From: Streptomyces malaysiense
Lineage (GTDB): Bacteria > Actinomycetota > Actinomycetes > Streptomycetales > Streptomycetaceae
Assembly: GCF_000980885.2 (NCBI RefSeq)
Contig: NZ_LBDA02000056.1
Coordinates: 158,590-222,589 of the forward strand
Reading direction: 5' to 3'
DNA length: 64,000 nt
The number at the start of each line of letters is the position of its first letter. Position 1 is the stretch's first letter. Below are positions 1 through 9,044 of the stretch, in pieces. The position numbers were made by a program, and so were the translations under genes. Under the pieces are notes generated by a model, which saw only the letters and a program-made list of their open reading frames with translations, was not told where the DNA came from and ran no database searches.

Positions 1-64
1 GGGCGGCGACCCGACGCAGATCGGCGGGACGGCCGCCGGGCACGGGGTCGGCGAGAGTGGTCAT
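1..64 (-). CDS. 5' end of an unidentified CDS (partial, runs off the left edge)
   Basis: Only the first 21 codons are visible, beginning MTTLADPVPGGRP. The ATG (complement of 62-64) is preceded by a perfect AAGGAG ribosome binding site (complement of 69-74) with a 4-nt spacer, which is the main support for a real start. The visible peptide is too short and too generic to assign to a family. The upstream 230 bp hold no other gene. Confidence 0.55.
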   Translation of the reverse strand, partial: MTTLADPVPGGRPADLRRVAA

Positions 65-297
65 ACGTCTCCTTGGCGGGCGGGGCCCGGTGGGGGCGTT
101 CGGTTCGGGTGGGGGTTCGTCTTCGGGTGCGCCCGGTGGGAGGGCGGGCGAGCGGGCCGGTGTCCCGCCGCCGCTCGCCCCGTGGCCGTCAGCGCCGCAC
201 GGCGGCCGCGCCGGACCGCGGGACCGGCGCGGCACCCGGCCCCGGCGCACCACCGCGAGCGGGGCACCGGGCCCGGCTCCACCGCGCCGCGGCCCGC

Positions 298-647
298 ACC
301 GGTGTCCAGGACGAGGCGGAGGGTGCCCGGCGTCACCGGCTCGACCGGCCGCTCCGGGCCGAGCGGGTCGGCGGCGCGCCGCAGGACGGTGCCGGGGCCG
401 TGCACATCGGCGTCCACGTGGTCCGTGACGCCCTCGGGGGAACCGGTGAGCGGCGAGCGGGCGCGCACCGGCACGATCGGGTCGTCGCCGACGTACCCGG
501 CCCGGGACCCGGGGACGAGGCGCCGGGCGATCTCGTGGGTGTTCGCCGCGGTCGGCAGGCCGGTGCCCACGTCCGGGAACCGTCGTACGCCCTGCGCGTG
601 TCCGGCTGCGCTCCGGTGGTCACGGCGTCACCGTCGGTCACGTCCAT
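298..647 (-). pseudogene. Decayed paralogue of the DUF574-type SAM-dependent methyltransferase
   Basis: One frame of this stretch (about 594 down to 298) reads GTGLPTAANTHEIA, DDPIVPVRA, GSPEGVTDHVDADV and GPERPV. These line up in order with GTGIPTEPNLHQIA, NDPIVLAHA, GTPEGVTEYIQADA and DLDRPV of the intact methyltransferase at 1680-2483. A start-like ATG at 647 lies in a different frame, and the roughly 60 residues that should separate the N-terminal motif from the GTG motif are missing, as is the segment between ERPV and the C-terminal PGTLRLVL. The gene has therefore suffered at least one frameshift or deletion at each end and cannot encode a functional enzyme. The homology was judged by eye. 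Confidence 0.7.
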
Positions 648-803
648 CGCCCCTCTTCCGTGCGGGTGCCCGCCGACATTGTGCCGCCGGGTGATCGCGC
701 TGTCCCGGGAACCACGCACCGTCGGCGGTTCGGGGCGGCCCGGGGACGTTCTCCCTCATGAGGGACACTGGACGGGTACCCTGACCCCGGCCGGAAGCAG
801 GAC

Positions 804-1658
804 ATGCCCGCCATACCCACGCCCCTCCTCGACGCGCCCGGCCTGCCGGCGGGCCCCGCGGACATCCGGCTGATCGTCACCGACATGGACGGCACCCTGC
901 TCGACAGCGACAAGCGGATCCCGGCCGGCCTGTGGCCGATGCTCGCCGAACTGCGCGGGCGCGGGGTGCTGTTCAGCCCCGCGAGCGGCCGCCAGTACGC
1001 CACGCTGGCCCGGCAGTTCGCGGACGTCGCCGAGGGCATGGTCTTCATCGCGGAGAACGGCACCTACGTGGTCCGCGACGGCGTCGAACTCAGCTCCGAC
1101 CCGCTGGAGCCCACGGTCGCCGCGCGGATCGCCGGGGCGGTACGACGGCTCAACGCGGCGGGCGGCGACGCGGGCGCCGTGGTCTGCGGCAAGCGGGCGG
1201 CCTACGTGGAGCGGAGCGACGAGGCCTTCCTCGCGGAGGTGCGCCGCTACTACGTCGAACACCGCGTCGTCGACGACGTCACCGCGGTGGACGACGACTT
1301 CATCAAGGTCGCGGTCTTCGACTTCCACTCCGCCGAACGCTCCGCCGCTCCCGCGCTCGCCCCGTTCGCCGGCACCCACCAGGTCGTGGTCTCCGGCGAA
1401 CACTGGGTCGACGTGATGGCCCGCACCGCCAACAAGGGCACCGCGCTGCGCGCCCTCCAGCGGACCCTGGGCATCACCCCGGCACAGACCATGGTCTTCG
1501 GCGACTACCTCAACGACCTGGAGATGATGGACGCGGCGCGGTGGTCCTTCGCCATGTCCAACGCCCACCCGGACGTCATGGCGCGCGCCCGCCACCTGGC
1601 TCCGTCCAACGACGAGAACGGTGTGCTGCGAACGATCTCCCGGGTCCTCGGACTGTAG
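804..1658 (+). CDS. HAD-superfamily hydrolase, Cof/type IIB
   Basis: 284 aa, soluble. Motif I is DMDGTLLD near residue 27, with the nucleophile and acid/base aspartates. Motif II is the SPASGR stretch, motif III the Lys in TANKGTALRAL, and motif IV GDYLNDLEM. The long insert between motifs II and III is the type IIB cap. Family members are metal-dependent phosphatases of sugar phosphates, nucleotides or cofactors; the substrate cannot be read from the sequence. It is a single gene, convergent with the methyltransferase that follows. Its start follows GGAAGCAGGAC, a moderate ribosome binding site. Confidence 0.85.
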   Translation: MPAIPTPLLDAPGLPAGPADIRLIVTDMDGTLLDSDKRIPAGLWPMLAELRGRGVLFSPASGRQYATLARQFADVAEGMVFIAENGTYVVRDGVELSSDPLEPTVAARIAGAVRRLNAAGGDAGAVVCGKRAAYVERSDEAFLAEVRRYYVEHRVVDDVTAVDDDFIKVAVFDFHSAERSAAPALAPFAGTHQVVVSGEHWVDVMARTANKGTALRALQRTLGITPAQTMVFGDYLNDLEMMDAARWSFAMSNAHPDVMARARHLAPSNDENGVLRTISRVLGL

Positions 1659-1679
1659 CCGGGGCCGCGGGCCGGCGGA

Positions 1680-2483
1680 TCAGCTCACCGGTTTGCGGGC
1701 CACCGCGCCGTACAGCGAGATGGGCCGGTCGCCGTCCGGGGGCTCGTCGGGACGCCACTCGGCCACCGGTACGACCCCCGGCTCCAGCAGTTCGAGTCCC
1801 TCGAAGAAGGCGCCCACCTCGTCCCGGGAGCGGGCGACCAGGGTCACCCCGCCCGCGGCGTAGGCGGCGATGCCCTTCCGTACGTTCTCGGGTTCGAAGT
1901 CGCCCGTCATCATCGACAGCACCAGGCAACTGCCCGGCGCCAGCGCCTCCATGAGCGTCGCGACCATCTCCTGGGGGCCGTCCTCGTCGGCGACGAAGTG
2001 CAGCAGGGCGATCAGCGAGAGGGCGACCGGGCGGTCGAGGTCCAGTATCCCGGCGGCCCGTTCGAGGATCGACCGGGGCTCGCGGGCGTCGGCCTGGATG
2101 TACTCCGTCACCCCCTCCGGGGTGCCGCGCAGCAGCGCCCCCGCGTGGGCCAGCACGATCGGATCGTTGTCGGCGTAGACCACCCGCGCGTCCGGCGCCA
2201 CCGACTGGGCGATCTGGTGCAGATTGGGCTCGGTGGGTATGCCGGTGCCGATGTCCAGGAACTGGCGGATGCCGTCCTCGGCCAGCACCCGGGTGGCCCG
2301 GCGCATGAACGCCCGGTTGGCGCGTGCCCCGCGCGGGGCACCGTCGTCGATGGCCGCGATCCTGCGGCCCAGTTCCTCGTCGACGGGGTAGTTGTCCTTA
2401 CCGCCGAGGAACCAGTCGTACACCCGTGCCGGATGCGGTCGTGCGGTGTCGATGTACGGCGTGATCGGCTCGGTCCCCGTCAT
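1680..2483 (-). CDS. SAM-dependent methyltransferase, DUF574 family (PF04672)
   Basis: 267 aa. The N-terminal TARPHPARVYDWFLGGKDNY block and the Rossmann motif DIGTGIPT are hallmarks of this actinobacterial family, which is greatly expanded in Streptomyces and mostly lacks assigned substrates. Further family blocks are YADNDPIVLAHA, GTPEGVTEYIQADAR and LIALLHFV. The ATG at 2483 was preferred over an upstream in-frame start because GAAGGG sits about 6 nt ahead of it and it matches the family's usual N terminus. A broken paralogue lies 1 kb away at 298-647, suggesting an old local duplication. Confidence 0.88.
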   Translation of the reverse strand: MTGTEPITPYIDTARPHPARVYDWFLGGKDNYPVDEELGRRIAAIDDGAPRGARANRAFMRRATRVLAEDGIRQFLDIGTGIPTEPNLHQIAQSVAPDARVVYADNDPIVLAHAGALLRGTPEGVTEYIQADAREPRSILERAAGILDLDRPVALSLIALLHFVADEDGPQEMVATLMEALAPGSCLVLSMMTGDFEPENVRKGIAAYAAGGVTLVARSRDEVGAFFEGLELLEPGVVPVAEWRPDEPPDGDRPISLYGAVARKPVS

Positions 2484-2527
2484 GTGCTGCCCTTCGCTCG
2501 GAACGAACGCAGAGCAGTCTGACACGA

Positions 2528-3175
2528 TCACGCGGTGCGCTGGAGGCAGTCCTCGGCCACGTGCCGGTCGAGCGCCGCCCGCACCAACGCGGCGGCCAGC
2601 ACGGCGGGTTCGGTGTCCCCGGCCAGCTCCGTCAGCTTCTCCGGGTCCCTCGGCAGGCCGAGCCGGCCCGCGCCGTCCAGCGCCTTGCCGTCCAGACGGG
2701 GGCCGACTTCCGGCCAGACGCGCTGCGCCTCGCGCAGGAAGATGTCGGCGCCGGCCGGACCGATCCCCGGTTCCTGCTGGAGCAGCCGTTTAAGCTCCCC
2801 GGTGTCGCCGTGCGCCTCCTCGCGCAGCCGGCGCAGGTCCCCGCCCCAGCGCTCGCTCAACAGCCGGGCGCCGTCGCCGAGCTGGGTCGCGGTCCGTTCG
2901 TCGTAGCGCCGGTAGCCGCCCCGGCCCAGCGCGTCGACCCGCCGCTGCCGGTCCGCGCCGGCCATCCGGCGCGGACTGTCCAGCCGGTCCTCGTGCAGGG
3001 CGCGGGCGGCGGCCACCGCAACCGAGGCCCGGATCCGGGCGCTCAGCAGCAGCGACAGCACCAGCAGCCGGTACAGCGGCTGCGGGGTGTCCGCCAGTCG
3101 GATCCCCGCCTCCTCGGCGTAGGTGCGCCCGTACCCGGACACCAGCTCCCGTACGACGCGTTCGTCCCGGTCCAT
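2528..3175 (-). CDS. Endonuclease III-like HhH-GPD fold protein
   Basis: 215 aa. The middle of the protein has the helix-hairpin-helix signature QEPGIGPAGADIF, which corresponds to the LPGVGRKTAN segment of endonuclease III/Nth. An aspartate follows at the expected distance (RLDGKAL). The catalytic lysine of bifunctional Nth enzymes is replaced (GPAGAD instead of GRKTAN), and there is no C-terminal four-cysteine Fe-S loop. This may be a monofunctional DNA glycosylase or a DNA-binding relative. It is downstream of the DUF3140 gene and dps on the same strand, with a 21-bp gap to the former. A role in DNA protection fits the neighbourhood but is inferred. Confidence 0.7.
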   Translation of the reverse strand: MDRDERVVRELVSGYGRTYAEEAGIRLADTPQPLYRLLVLSLLLSARIRASVAVAAARALHEDRLDSPRRMAGADRQRRVDALGRGGYRRYDERTATQLGDGARLLSERWGGDLRRLREEAHGDTGELKRLLQQEPGIGPAGADIFLREAQRVWPEVGPRLDGKALDGAGRLGLPRDPEKLTELAGDTEPAVLAAALVRAALDRHVAEDCLQRTA

Positions 3176-3196
3176 CGCGTCACTCCCTCGCGGCCG

Positions 3197-3544
3197 CTAC
3201 GGCTTGAGCGGATCGTGGCCCAGCGTCATCAGCCGGTGCCGCCGCGGGGTGTCGTCCTCCGGTGCCCGCTCCGGTTCCGGCTCGTCCGCCGTGTCCACCA
3301 GGTCGCCGACGGTGTCGACGACCTCGTACATCACGCGGACGTCGTCGTCGGTGAGATCGGCGCGGCGCTTGTGGAGGATCGCGAGGACCTGCCGGCCGGT
3401 CGCGCCGCCCGGCTCGCCGGGCGGCGGCTCCGTGCGCTCCTCGGCGTCGCGGACCCTGAGCCAGGCCGCGAGCTCCGCCGAGGTCATGTTCACCACGCGG
3501 TGGAAATCCGCCCACAGCGCCTCGGTCTCCAGGGCGTCGGCCAT
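3197..3544 (-). CDS. DUF3140 family protein
   Basis: 115 aa, soluble and acidic. The N terminus (LWADFHRVVNMTSAELAAWL) and the centre (GRQVLAILHKRRADLTDDD, then VMYEVVDTVGDL) match the DUF3140 family, small proteins common in actinobacteria and often annotated as DNA-binding without direct proof. The gene lies between dps and the HhH protein on the same strand and could be cotranscribed with them. No membrane segment or metal site is visible. Confidence 0.8.
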   Translation of the reverse strand: MADALETEALWADFHRVVNMTSAELAAWLRVRDAEERTEPPPGEPGGATGRQVLAILHKRRADLTDDDVRVMYEVVDTVGDLVDTADEPEPERAPEDDTPRRHRLMTLGHDPLKP

Positions 3545-3602
3545 GGGGCTCCCCTTTCCCTGCGAGTCGACGGGCCGCCGCGCGTCGCCGCGCGGCCGGT
3601 GC

Positions 3603-4079
3603 TCAGTGCGCCTGGTTCTCCGCCGCGAACATCCAGCGTTCCTTCTCCAGATCGGCGGTGATGGAGATCAGCAGGTCCTGCGTCACCGGATCGGCCTCCT
3701 CGGTGGCCGTGATCCGCTCGCGCAGCCGTCCGACGGCCGCCTCCAGGGCCGAGACCATCAGCTCGACCACCTCGGTGTCCCGCAGCCAGCCGTCCTTGGT
3801 CCCGGGCAGCGCGAGGGTCGCCGCGATCGTCTCGGGCCGGCCGTCCGGCGACACGCCCAGGGCGGCGGCGCGTTCGGCGACCGTGTCGGAGTGGGCACGA
3901 GCCGTCGCCACGACCTCGTCCAGCTGGAGGTGGATCGAGCGGAACCGGGGACCGACGATGTTCCAGTGCGCCTGCTTCCCGATCAGCGACAGACCGAGCA
4001 GATCCACCAGGGTGTCCTGGAGCGCGGGCGCGGTGACCCCGAGAGCCTTCTCGGACAGCGTGCTCTTCACCACGGTCAT
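3603..4079 (-). CDS. dps: Dps-family ferritin-like DNA-protection protein
   Basis: 158 aa, a normal core Dps length. The ferroxidase signature is plain: KQAHWNIVGPRFRSIHLQLD, with the conserved His, His and Asp ligands spaced as in the family. Dps forms dodecamers that oxidise and store Fe(II) and bind DNA under oxidative or starvation stress. The ATG at 4079 was chosen because it follows a good AAAGGGGA site and gives the family's N terminus; the open frame extends 22 codons upstream without support. The C terminus is short, so the long tail of some Streptomyces Dps proteins is absent. DUF3140 and HhH genes follow on the same strand. Confidence 0.9.
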   Translation of the reverse strand: MTVVKSTLSEKALGVTAPALQDTLVDLLGLSLIGKQAHWNIVGPRFRSIHLQLDEVVATARAHSDTVAERAAALGVSPDGRPETIAATLALPGTKDGWLRDTEVVELMVSALEAAVGRLRERITATEEADPVTQDLLISITADLEKERWMFAAENQAH

Positions 4080-4184
4080 GGTGCTTACGTCCCCTTTCGT
4101 CAGCGTCGTACGACTTGCCTGAGCGTCGTACGATCTCGTCCGCAAGGGCGGGTGCCCCGCGTCGGGGGACGCAAACAGCCCTGC

Positions 4185-5015
4185 TCAGCGGGCCGGTGCC
4201 CGGCCCCGCTGAGCCAGCGCGCGGTCCAGGAACCGCGTCACCTCCGCGAACGCCTCGTCCTTCACCGTCTCGTGGAACACCTCGTGCCGCGCCCCGGGGA
4301 AGATCCGCTCGGTGAGGTCGCCGCCGGCGAGCCGTTCGACGCCGGGGCGGCTGCCGGGCAGCGGCACCAGCCGGTCGTCGTCCCCGTGCAGCCACAGCAC
4401 CGGCAGCCCGTCCACGTCGCCGCCCTCCGCGACGGCGTCCAGGGTCCGCGCGAACGCCTGGAGGGTGGGCCGCTTCATCGGCCCGTGCCAGACCAGCGGA
4501 TCGGCGGCGTACGCGGCGCCCACCGCCGGATCGCGGGAGAGCGCGCTCGGGCTGATCGGGGTGTCCGGGATCTCCGGCAGCGCCAGCAGCCGCCCCGGCA
4601 GCTCCCAGGCGCCGATCACCGGCCCGGAAAGGATCAGCGCGGCCAGTTCCGAACGGTGCAGCTGCGCGTAGCGGGCCGCGATCAGCCCGCCCATGGAGTG
4701 TCCGGCCAGGACCAGCGGCAGCCCCGGGTGCGCGGCGCGGGCGAGATCGGCCACGGAGCGCACATCGGCGACCACGTCCTCGAAGTCCTCGATCAGCACC
4801 CGCTCGCCGGCCGACCGGCCGTGTCCCATGTGGTCGGGCGCGTACACGGCGGCCCCGAGTCCGGTGAGGACGGCGGCGAGCCCGTCGTACCGGCCCGCGT
4901 GCTCGCCGTACCCGTGCACCAGCAGGGCGAGGAAGCGGGGCGCGGGATGCCGCCATTCCCGGACGGCGATCTCGCCGTGGGTGCCGTCGACGACGTGCGC
5001 GCGAACGTGGGGCAT
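4185..5015 (-). CDS. Alpha/beta hydrolase, monoacylglycerol-lipase/serine aminopeptidase S33 type
   Basis: 276 aa, cytoplasmic. The oxyanion region is LLVHGYGEHAGRY, the nucleophile elbow is GHSMGG, the acid is in HGDDD and the catalytic His is in ARHEVFHE. The GYGEH and DHMGHGRS blocks are typical of the monoacylglycerol lipase branch (Hydrolase_4). It probably cleaves a lipid ester. Its GGAGGAG ribosome binding site lies just ahead of the ATG. It is divergent from the thiolase gene, and the shared intergenic region holds a -10 box and a palindrome. Confidence 0.85.
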   Translation of the reverse strand: MPHVRAHVVDGTHGEIAVREWRHPAPRFLALLVHGYGEHAGRYDGLAAVLTGLGAAVYAPDHMGHGRSAGERVLIEDFEDVVADVRSVADLARAAHPGLPLVLAGHSMGGLIAARYAQLHRSELAALILSGPVIGAWELPGRLLALPEIPDTPISPSALSRDPAVGAAYAADPLVWHGPMKRPTLQAFARTLDAVAEGGDVDGLPVLWLHGDDDRLVPLPGSRPGVERLAGGDLTERIFPGARHEVFHETVKDEAFAEVTRFLDRALAQRGRAPAR

Positions 5016-5076
5016 CTCTCCTCCAACGGCCTCGGTACGGTTCGGGGGGATCTTCCCAGGGAGCCGCTCCTGGGTC

Positions 5077-5100
5077 TATAGTCCAAAACTAGCAGTGCTA
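5077..5100 (+). promoter_or_regulatory. Promoter -10 (TATAGT) with adjoining 11-bp palindromic operator
   Basis: TATAGT at 5077-5082 is a near-consensus -10 element, with a weak TTCCCA 18 bp upstream. The expected transcription start falls at the palindrome TAGCAGTGCTA (5090-5100, symmetric about one central G), which is followed by the AT-rich CTAATTAAG. An operator covering the start site usually means repression, for example by a TetR-type protein, but the regulator is not in the window. Confidence 0.5.
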
Positions 5101-5156
5101 ATTAAGAGTTGTTCCGGTCCGCTGATCCACACCGTCGTAGGTCAGGAGTCGAAGCC

Positions 5157-6344
<1,188 letters not shown>

Positions 6345-6356
6345 CAACCATCCGGC

Positions 6357-6392
6357 GCGGGAATCCCTCTTGTGACGACGGGGGATTCCCGC
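6357..6392 (+). terminator. Hairpin after the thiolase gene (11-bp perfect stem)
   Basis: GCGGGAATCCC (6357-6367) is repeated inverted at 6382-6392 with a 14-nt loop, starting 12 bp after the thiolase stop. It could terminate or attenuate transcription before the acyl-CoA ligase. There is no T-run, which is normal for Streptomyces terminators. Confidence 0.55.
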
Positions 6393-6412
6393 CGCGGGAA
6401 CGACCGTACGAC

Positions 6413-6432
6413 CGGTTCGGCGCGCCGAACCG
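6413..6432. promoter_or_regulatory. Perfect 20-bp palindrome upstream of the acyl-CoA ligase gene
   Basis: CGGTTCGGCG followed by its exact reverse complement, without a spacer, ends 25 bp before the acyl-CoA ligase start. Lack of a loop makes a protein operator more likely than a terminator. The cognate regulator is unknown. Confidence 0.45.
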
Positions 6433-6457
6433 CAGCAAGGAAACGGAGCCGCACTCC

Positions 6458-7966
6458 ATGGCAACCCTGTCCGTCGCCGCCATCCTGGCCGAGAACGCCA
6501 GGCGCCGTCCCGCCCGCACCGCACTCGTGGAAGGGGAGCGGCGGCTGAGCTTCGGCGACGCGTGGCAGGCGGCGCTGGCCCAGGCGGGCGCGCTCACCGG
6601 CCTCGGGGTACGGCCGGGCGACCGGGTCGCCCTCATGGCCCCGAACACCGTGGAGTTCCCGCTCGCCTACTACGCCGTCGCCGCGGCCGGCGGTGTCGTC
6701 GTCCCCGTCCATCTGCTGCTGTCCGCGGGCGAGATCGAGCACGTCCTCAGGGACAGCGGCGCCACACTGCTCCTGGTCCACCCGGCGCAGGCCGTCGCCG
6801 GCCGGGCCGCGGCCGACGCCCTCGGCGTCCGGGCGGTCACCCTGGGCGCGGAGTTCGACGCGCTCGCCGCCGCGGCCGAGCCGCCGACGACGTACGCCAC
6901 CCGGGCCGCCGACGACCCGGCCGTGATCCTCTACACCAGCGGTACCACCGGCGTCCCCAAGGGCGCCGTGCTCAGCCACTTCAACCTGGTGATGAACGCG
7001 ACCGTCTGCGCCTTCGACGCCAACGACGTCCGGCCCGACGACATCGCCCTCGGCGCGCTGCCCCTCTTCCACGCGTTCGGGCAGACCGTCTCGCTCAACT
7101 CCACCTGGCGGGCGGGCGCCACGCTCGTGCTGCTGCCCAGGTTCGACGCGGCCCGCGCGATAGAGCTGATGGTCAAGGAGGGCATCAACACCTTCCACGG
7201 CGTGCCCACCATGTTCGTCGCGCTCGCGGCGGCCGCGGCGGACGCCGACGTACTGCCCGAGCTGCGGGTGTGCATCTCCGGCGGCGCCTCGCTGCCCGTC
7301 GCCGTCCTCGAACGGTTCGAGGCCGCGTTCGGCGCGCGGATCTACGAGGGGTACGGGCTGTCGGAGACCTCGCCGACGGCCACCGTCAACCAGCCGGACT
7401 TCGGCACCAGGGCCGGCACCATCGGCCACCCGCTGTGGGGCGTCGACGTGGAGATCGCGCGCGCCGAGGTGGAGGGCCGGATCGAACTGCTGCCGTCCGG
7501 CGAGCTGGGCGAGGTCGTCATCCGCGGCCACAACGTCTTCTCCGGCTACCTCGGCCGCCCGGAGGCCACCGCCGAGGCCCTGGTCGACGGCTGGTTCCGC
7601 ACCGGCGACCTCGGCACCAAGGACGAGCAGGGCTTCCTCACGATCGTGGACCGCAAGAAGGACGTCATCATCCGCGGCGGCTACAACGTCTACCCGCGCG
7701 AGGTCGAGGAGGTCCTGGTACGGCACCCCGGCATCGCCCAGGTCGCCGTCATCGGCCTGCCCGACGAGCTGCACGGCGAGGAGGTCTGCGCGATCGTCGT
7801 CCCGGCGCGGACCGGCGCTCCCGACGCCGCCGGCGTCATCGAGTGGTCCAAGGAGCACCTGGGCCGCCACAAGTACCCGCGGCGCGTGGAGTTCGCCGAG
7901 GAACTGCCGCTCGGCCCGAGCATGAAGGTGCTCAAGCGGGAGCTGCGGACGCGGTACACGGGCTGA
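6458..7966 (+). CDS. Acyl-CoA ligase (class I adenylate-forming, long-chain fatty-acid type)
   Basis: 502 aa. The AMP-binding P-loop is ILYTSGTTGVPKGAV; later core motifs are GYGLSETSP, GWFRTGDLG and DRKKDVIIRGGYNVYPREVE; the C-terminal catalytic lysine lies in GPSMKVLKREL. The enzyme activates a carboxylic acid as acyl-AMP and transfers it to CoA. The ATG at 6458 follows an AAACGGAG site and gives the family's normal length; an upstream in-frame extension overlaps the thiolase and lacks support. It shares direction with the thiolase gene, but a hairpin and a palindrome in the gap suggest separate control. Confidence 0.88.
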   Translation: MATLSVAAILAENARRRPARTALVEGERRLSFGDAWQAALAQAGALTGLGVRPGDRVALMAPNTVEFPLAYYAVAAAGGVVVPVHLLLSAGEIEHVLRDSGATLLLVHPAQAVAGRAAADALGVRAVTLGAEFDALAAAAEPPTTYATRAADDPAVILYTSGTTGVPKGAVLSHFNLVMNATVCAFDANDVRPDDIALGALPLFHAFGQTVSLNSTWRAGATLVLLPRFDAARAIELMVKEGINTFHGVPTMFVALAAAAADADVLPELRVCISGGASLPVAVLERFEAAFGARIYEGYGLSETSPTATVNQPDFGTRAGTIGHPLWGVDVEIARAEVEGRIELLPSGELGEVVIRGHNVFSGYLGRPEATAEALVDGWFRTGDLGTKDEQGFLTIVDRKKDVIIRGGYNVYPREVEEVLVRHPGIAQVAVIGLPDELHGEEVCAIVVPARTGAPDAAGVIEWSKEHLGRHKYPRRVEFAEELPLGPSMKVLKRELRTRYTG

Positions 7967-8238
7967 CGTCCCGGGGTGCCTGGACGCGGGACCGGTGCTC
8001 GTGCGCGGCGTCGGTCGTCTCCGCCTCACCTGCCGGCGGCACGCCCGCTGGCCCATCCTGGGGCGGCCGTTGCGGCCGTCGCGGTCGGCGTGGTGGGCGG
8101 GAGCACAGCTCCTGGTGGGCTGGGGTTCCGTCCCCCGTCCCCCGGGCAGCGGGCCGCGTCCGGATCGGACGAAGACGTCGACGAGTCGGAGTGCGACGGA
8201 CGATCCGGCGCGGTCACCGCTCCCACGGGTGGACAGGG

Positions 8239-8901
8239 TCAGGTGCGCGTACCGCAGGAGGGGCAGAACGCCGCGCCGGAGGGCAACTCGGTACGGCACG
8301 AGGCGCAGGCGGGACTCTGCGCGAGGTGATGGCCGCAGCCGGGGCAGAAGGCACCGCCGCGGGTCTCCGCGCGGCACTGGGGGCAGACCAGCTGACGGGG
8401 TGTGGAGATGTCGTAGGCGTTGCCACGCTGCTGGCCCGCGTCGTAGGCACGCTGGCTGACCATGTCGTTCAGACCGCGCTGCTGAGCCGCCTGGGCCTCG
8501 GCGGCGGTGTCGGGGGAGCAGTTCAGGCACAAGCCCTGACCGGCGTTCCAGCAGCGGGCGCAGACATAGCCGGTACACCGCGGGCAGCGGTTGAAGTGGT
8601 GCTCGGCGTTGCCGATGGCACGGCTGAAGGCGGCGTCCCTCTGATTGCCGTAGCTGGCGCCGGCGAGTCCGTCGGCGGCGTCGGACACCCCGCGCGTGGC
8701 AGTGCCGCCGATCATCGACCAGACCGCGTTGACACCCTTGGAGACCCAGCCCGCGACCTGGCCGGCGCGGAAGGGTTCGAAAGGCGAGCGCCAGGTGTCG
8801 TAGCAGCGTGCGCACGAGAACTCGAACTGGAAACCCGCCCCCGTGCCCTGCTCGACGCACAGGTCTCTGTGATTGCTGTTGAAGTAGATTTCGTTGCTCA
8901 C
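8239..8901 (-). CDS. Multi zinc-ribbon protein of unknown function
   Basis: 220 aa from a GTG with a run of G just upstream as ribosome binding site. Cysteine pairs are at CARC (30-33), CPRC/CARC/CLNC (106-128), CPQC...CPGC (173-189) and CASC...CPSC (199-216), so at least two C-terminal zinc ribbons and a central treble-clef-like cluster are likely. Residues 45-95 are Gly/Ala rich with hydrophobic stretches. Such proteins are often scaffolds or regulators; no catalytic motif is visible. It lies downstream of the aldo/keto reductase on the same strand with a 143-bp gap. The 270 bp between it and the acyl-CoA ligase carry no gene. Confidence 0.7.
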   Translation of the reverse strand: MSNEIYFNSNHRDLCVEQGTGAGFQFEFSCARCYDTWRSPFEPFRAGQVAGWVSKGVNAVWSMIGGTATRGVSDAADGLAGASYGNQRDAAFSRAIGNAEHHFNRCPRCTGYVCARCWNAGQGLCLNCSPDTAAEAQAAQQRGLNDMVSQRAYDAGQQRGNAYDISTPRQLVCPQCRAETRGGAFCPGCGHHLAQSPACASCRTELPSGAAFCPSCGTRT

Positions 8902-9044
8902 GATCCCCCCGAACGCTGTTGCGCTGTGCCCTGCTCGCGGCCGACCGGATCCCCTGGTCCCTTCGGCCACGTCGCCGATCGCAGGGTAGCGCTTCATGTC
9001 CCCTTCGGTATCGCGCCGGTTGGGCGGCACCCGGGTGACATCAC

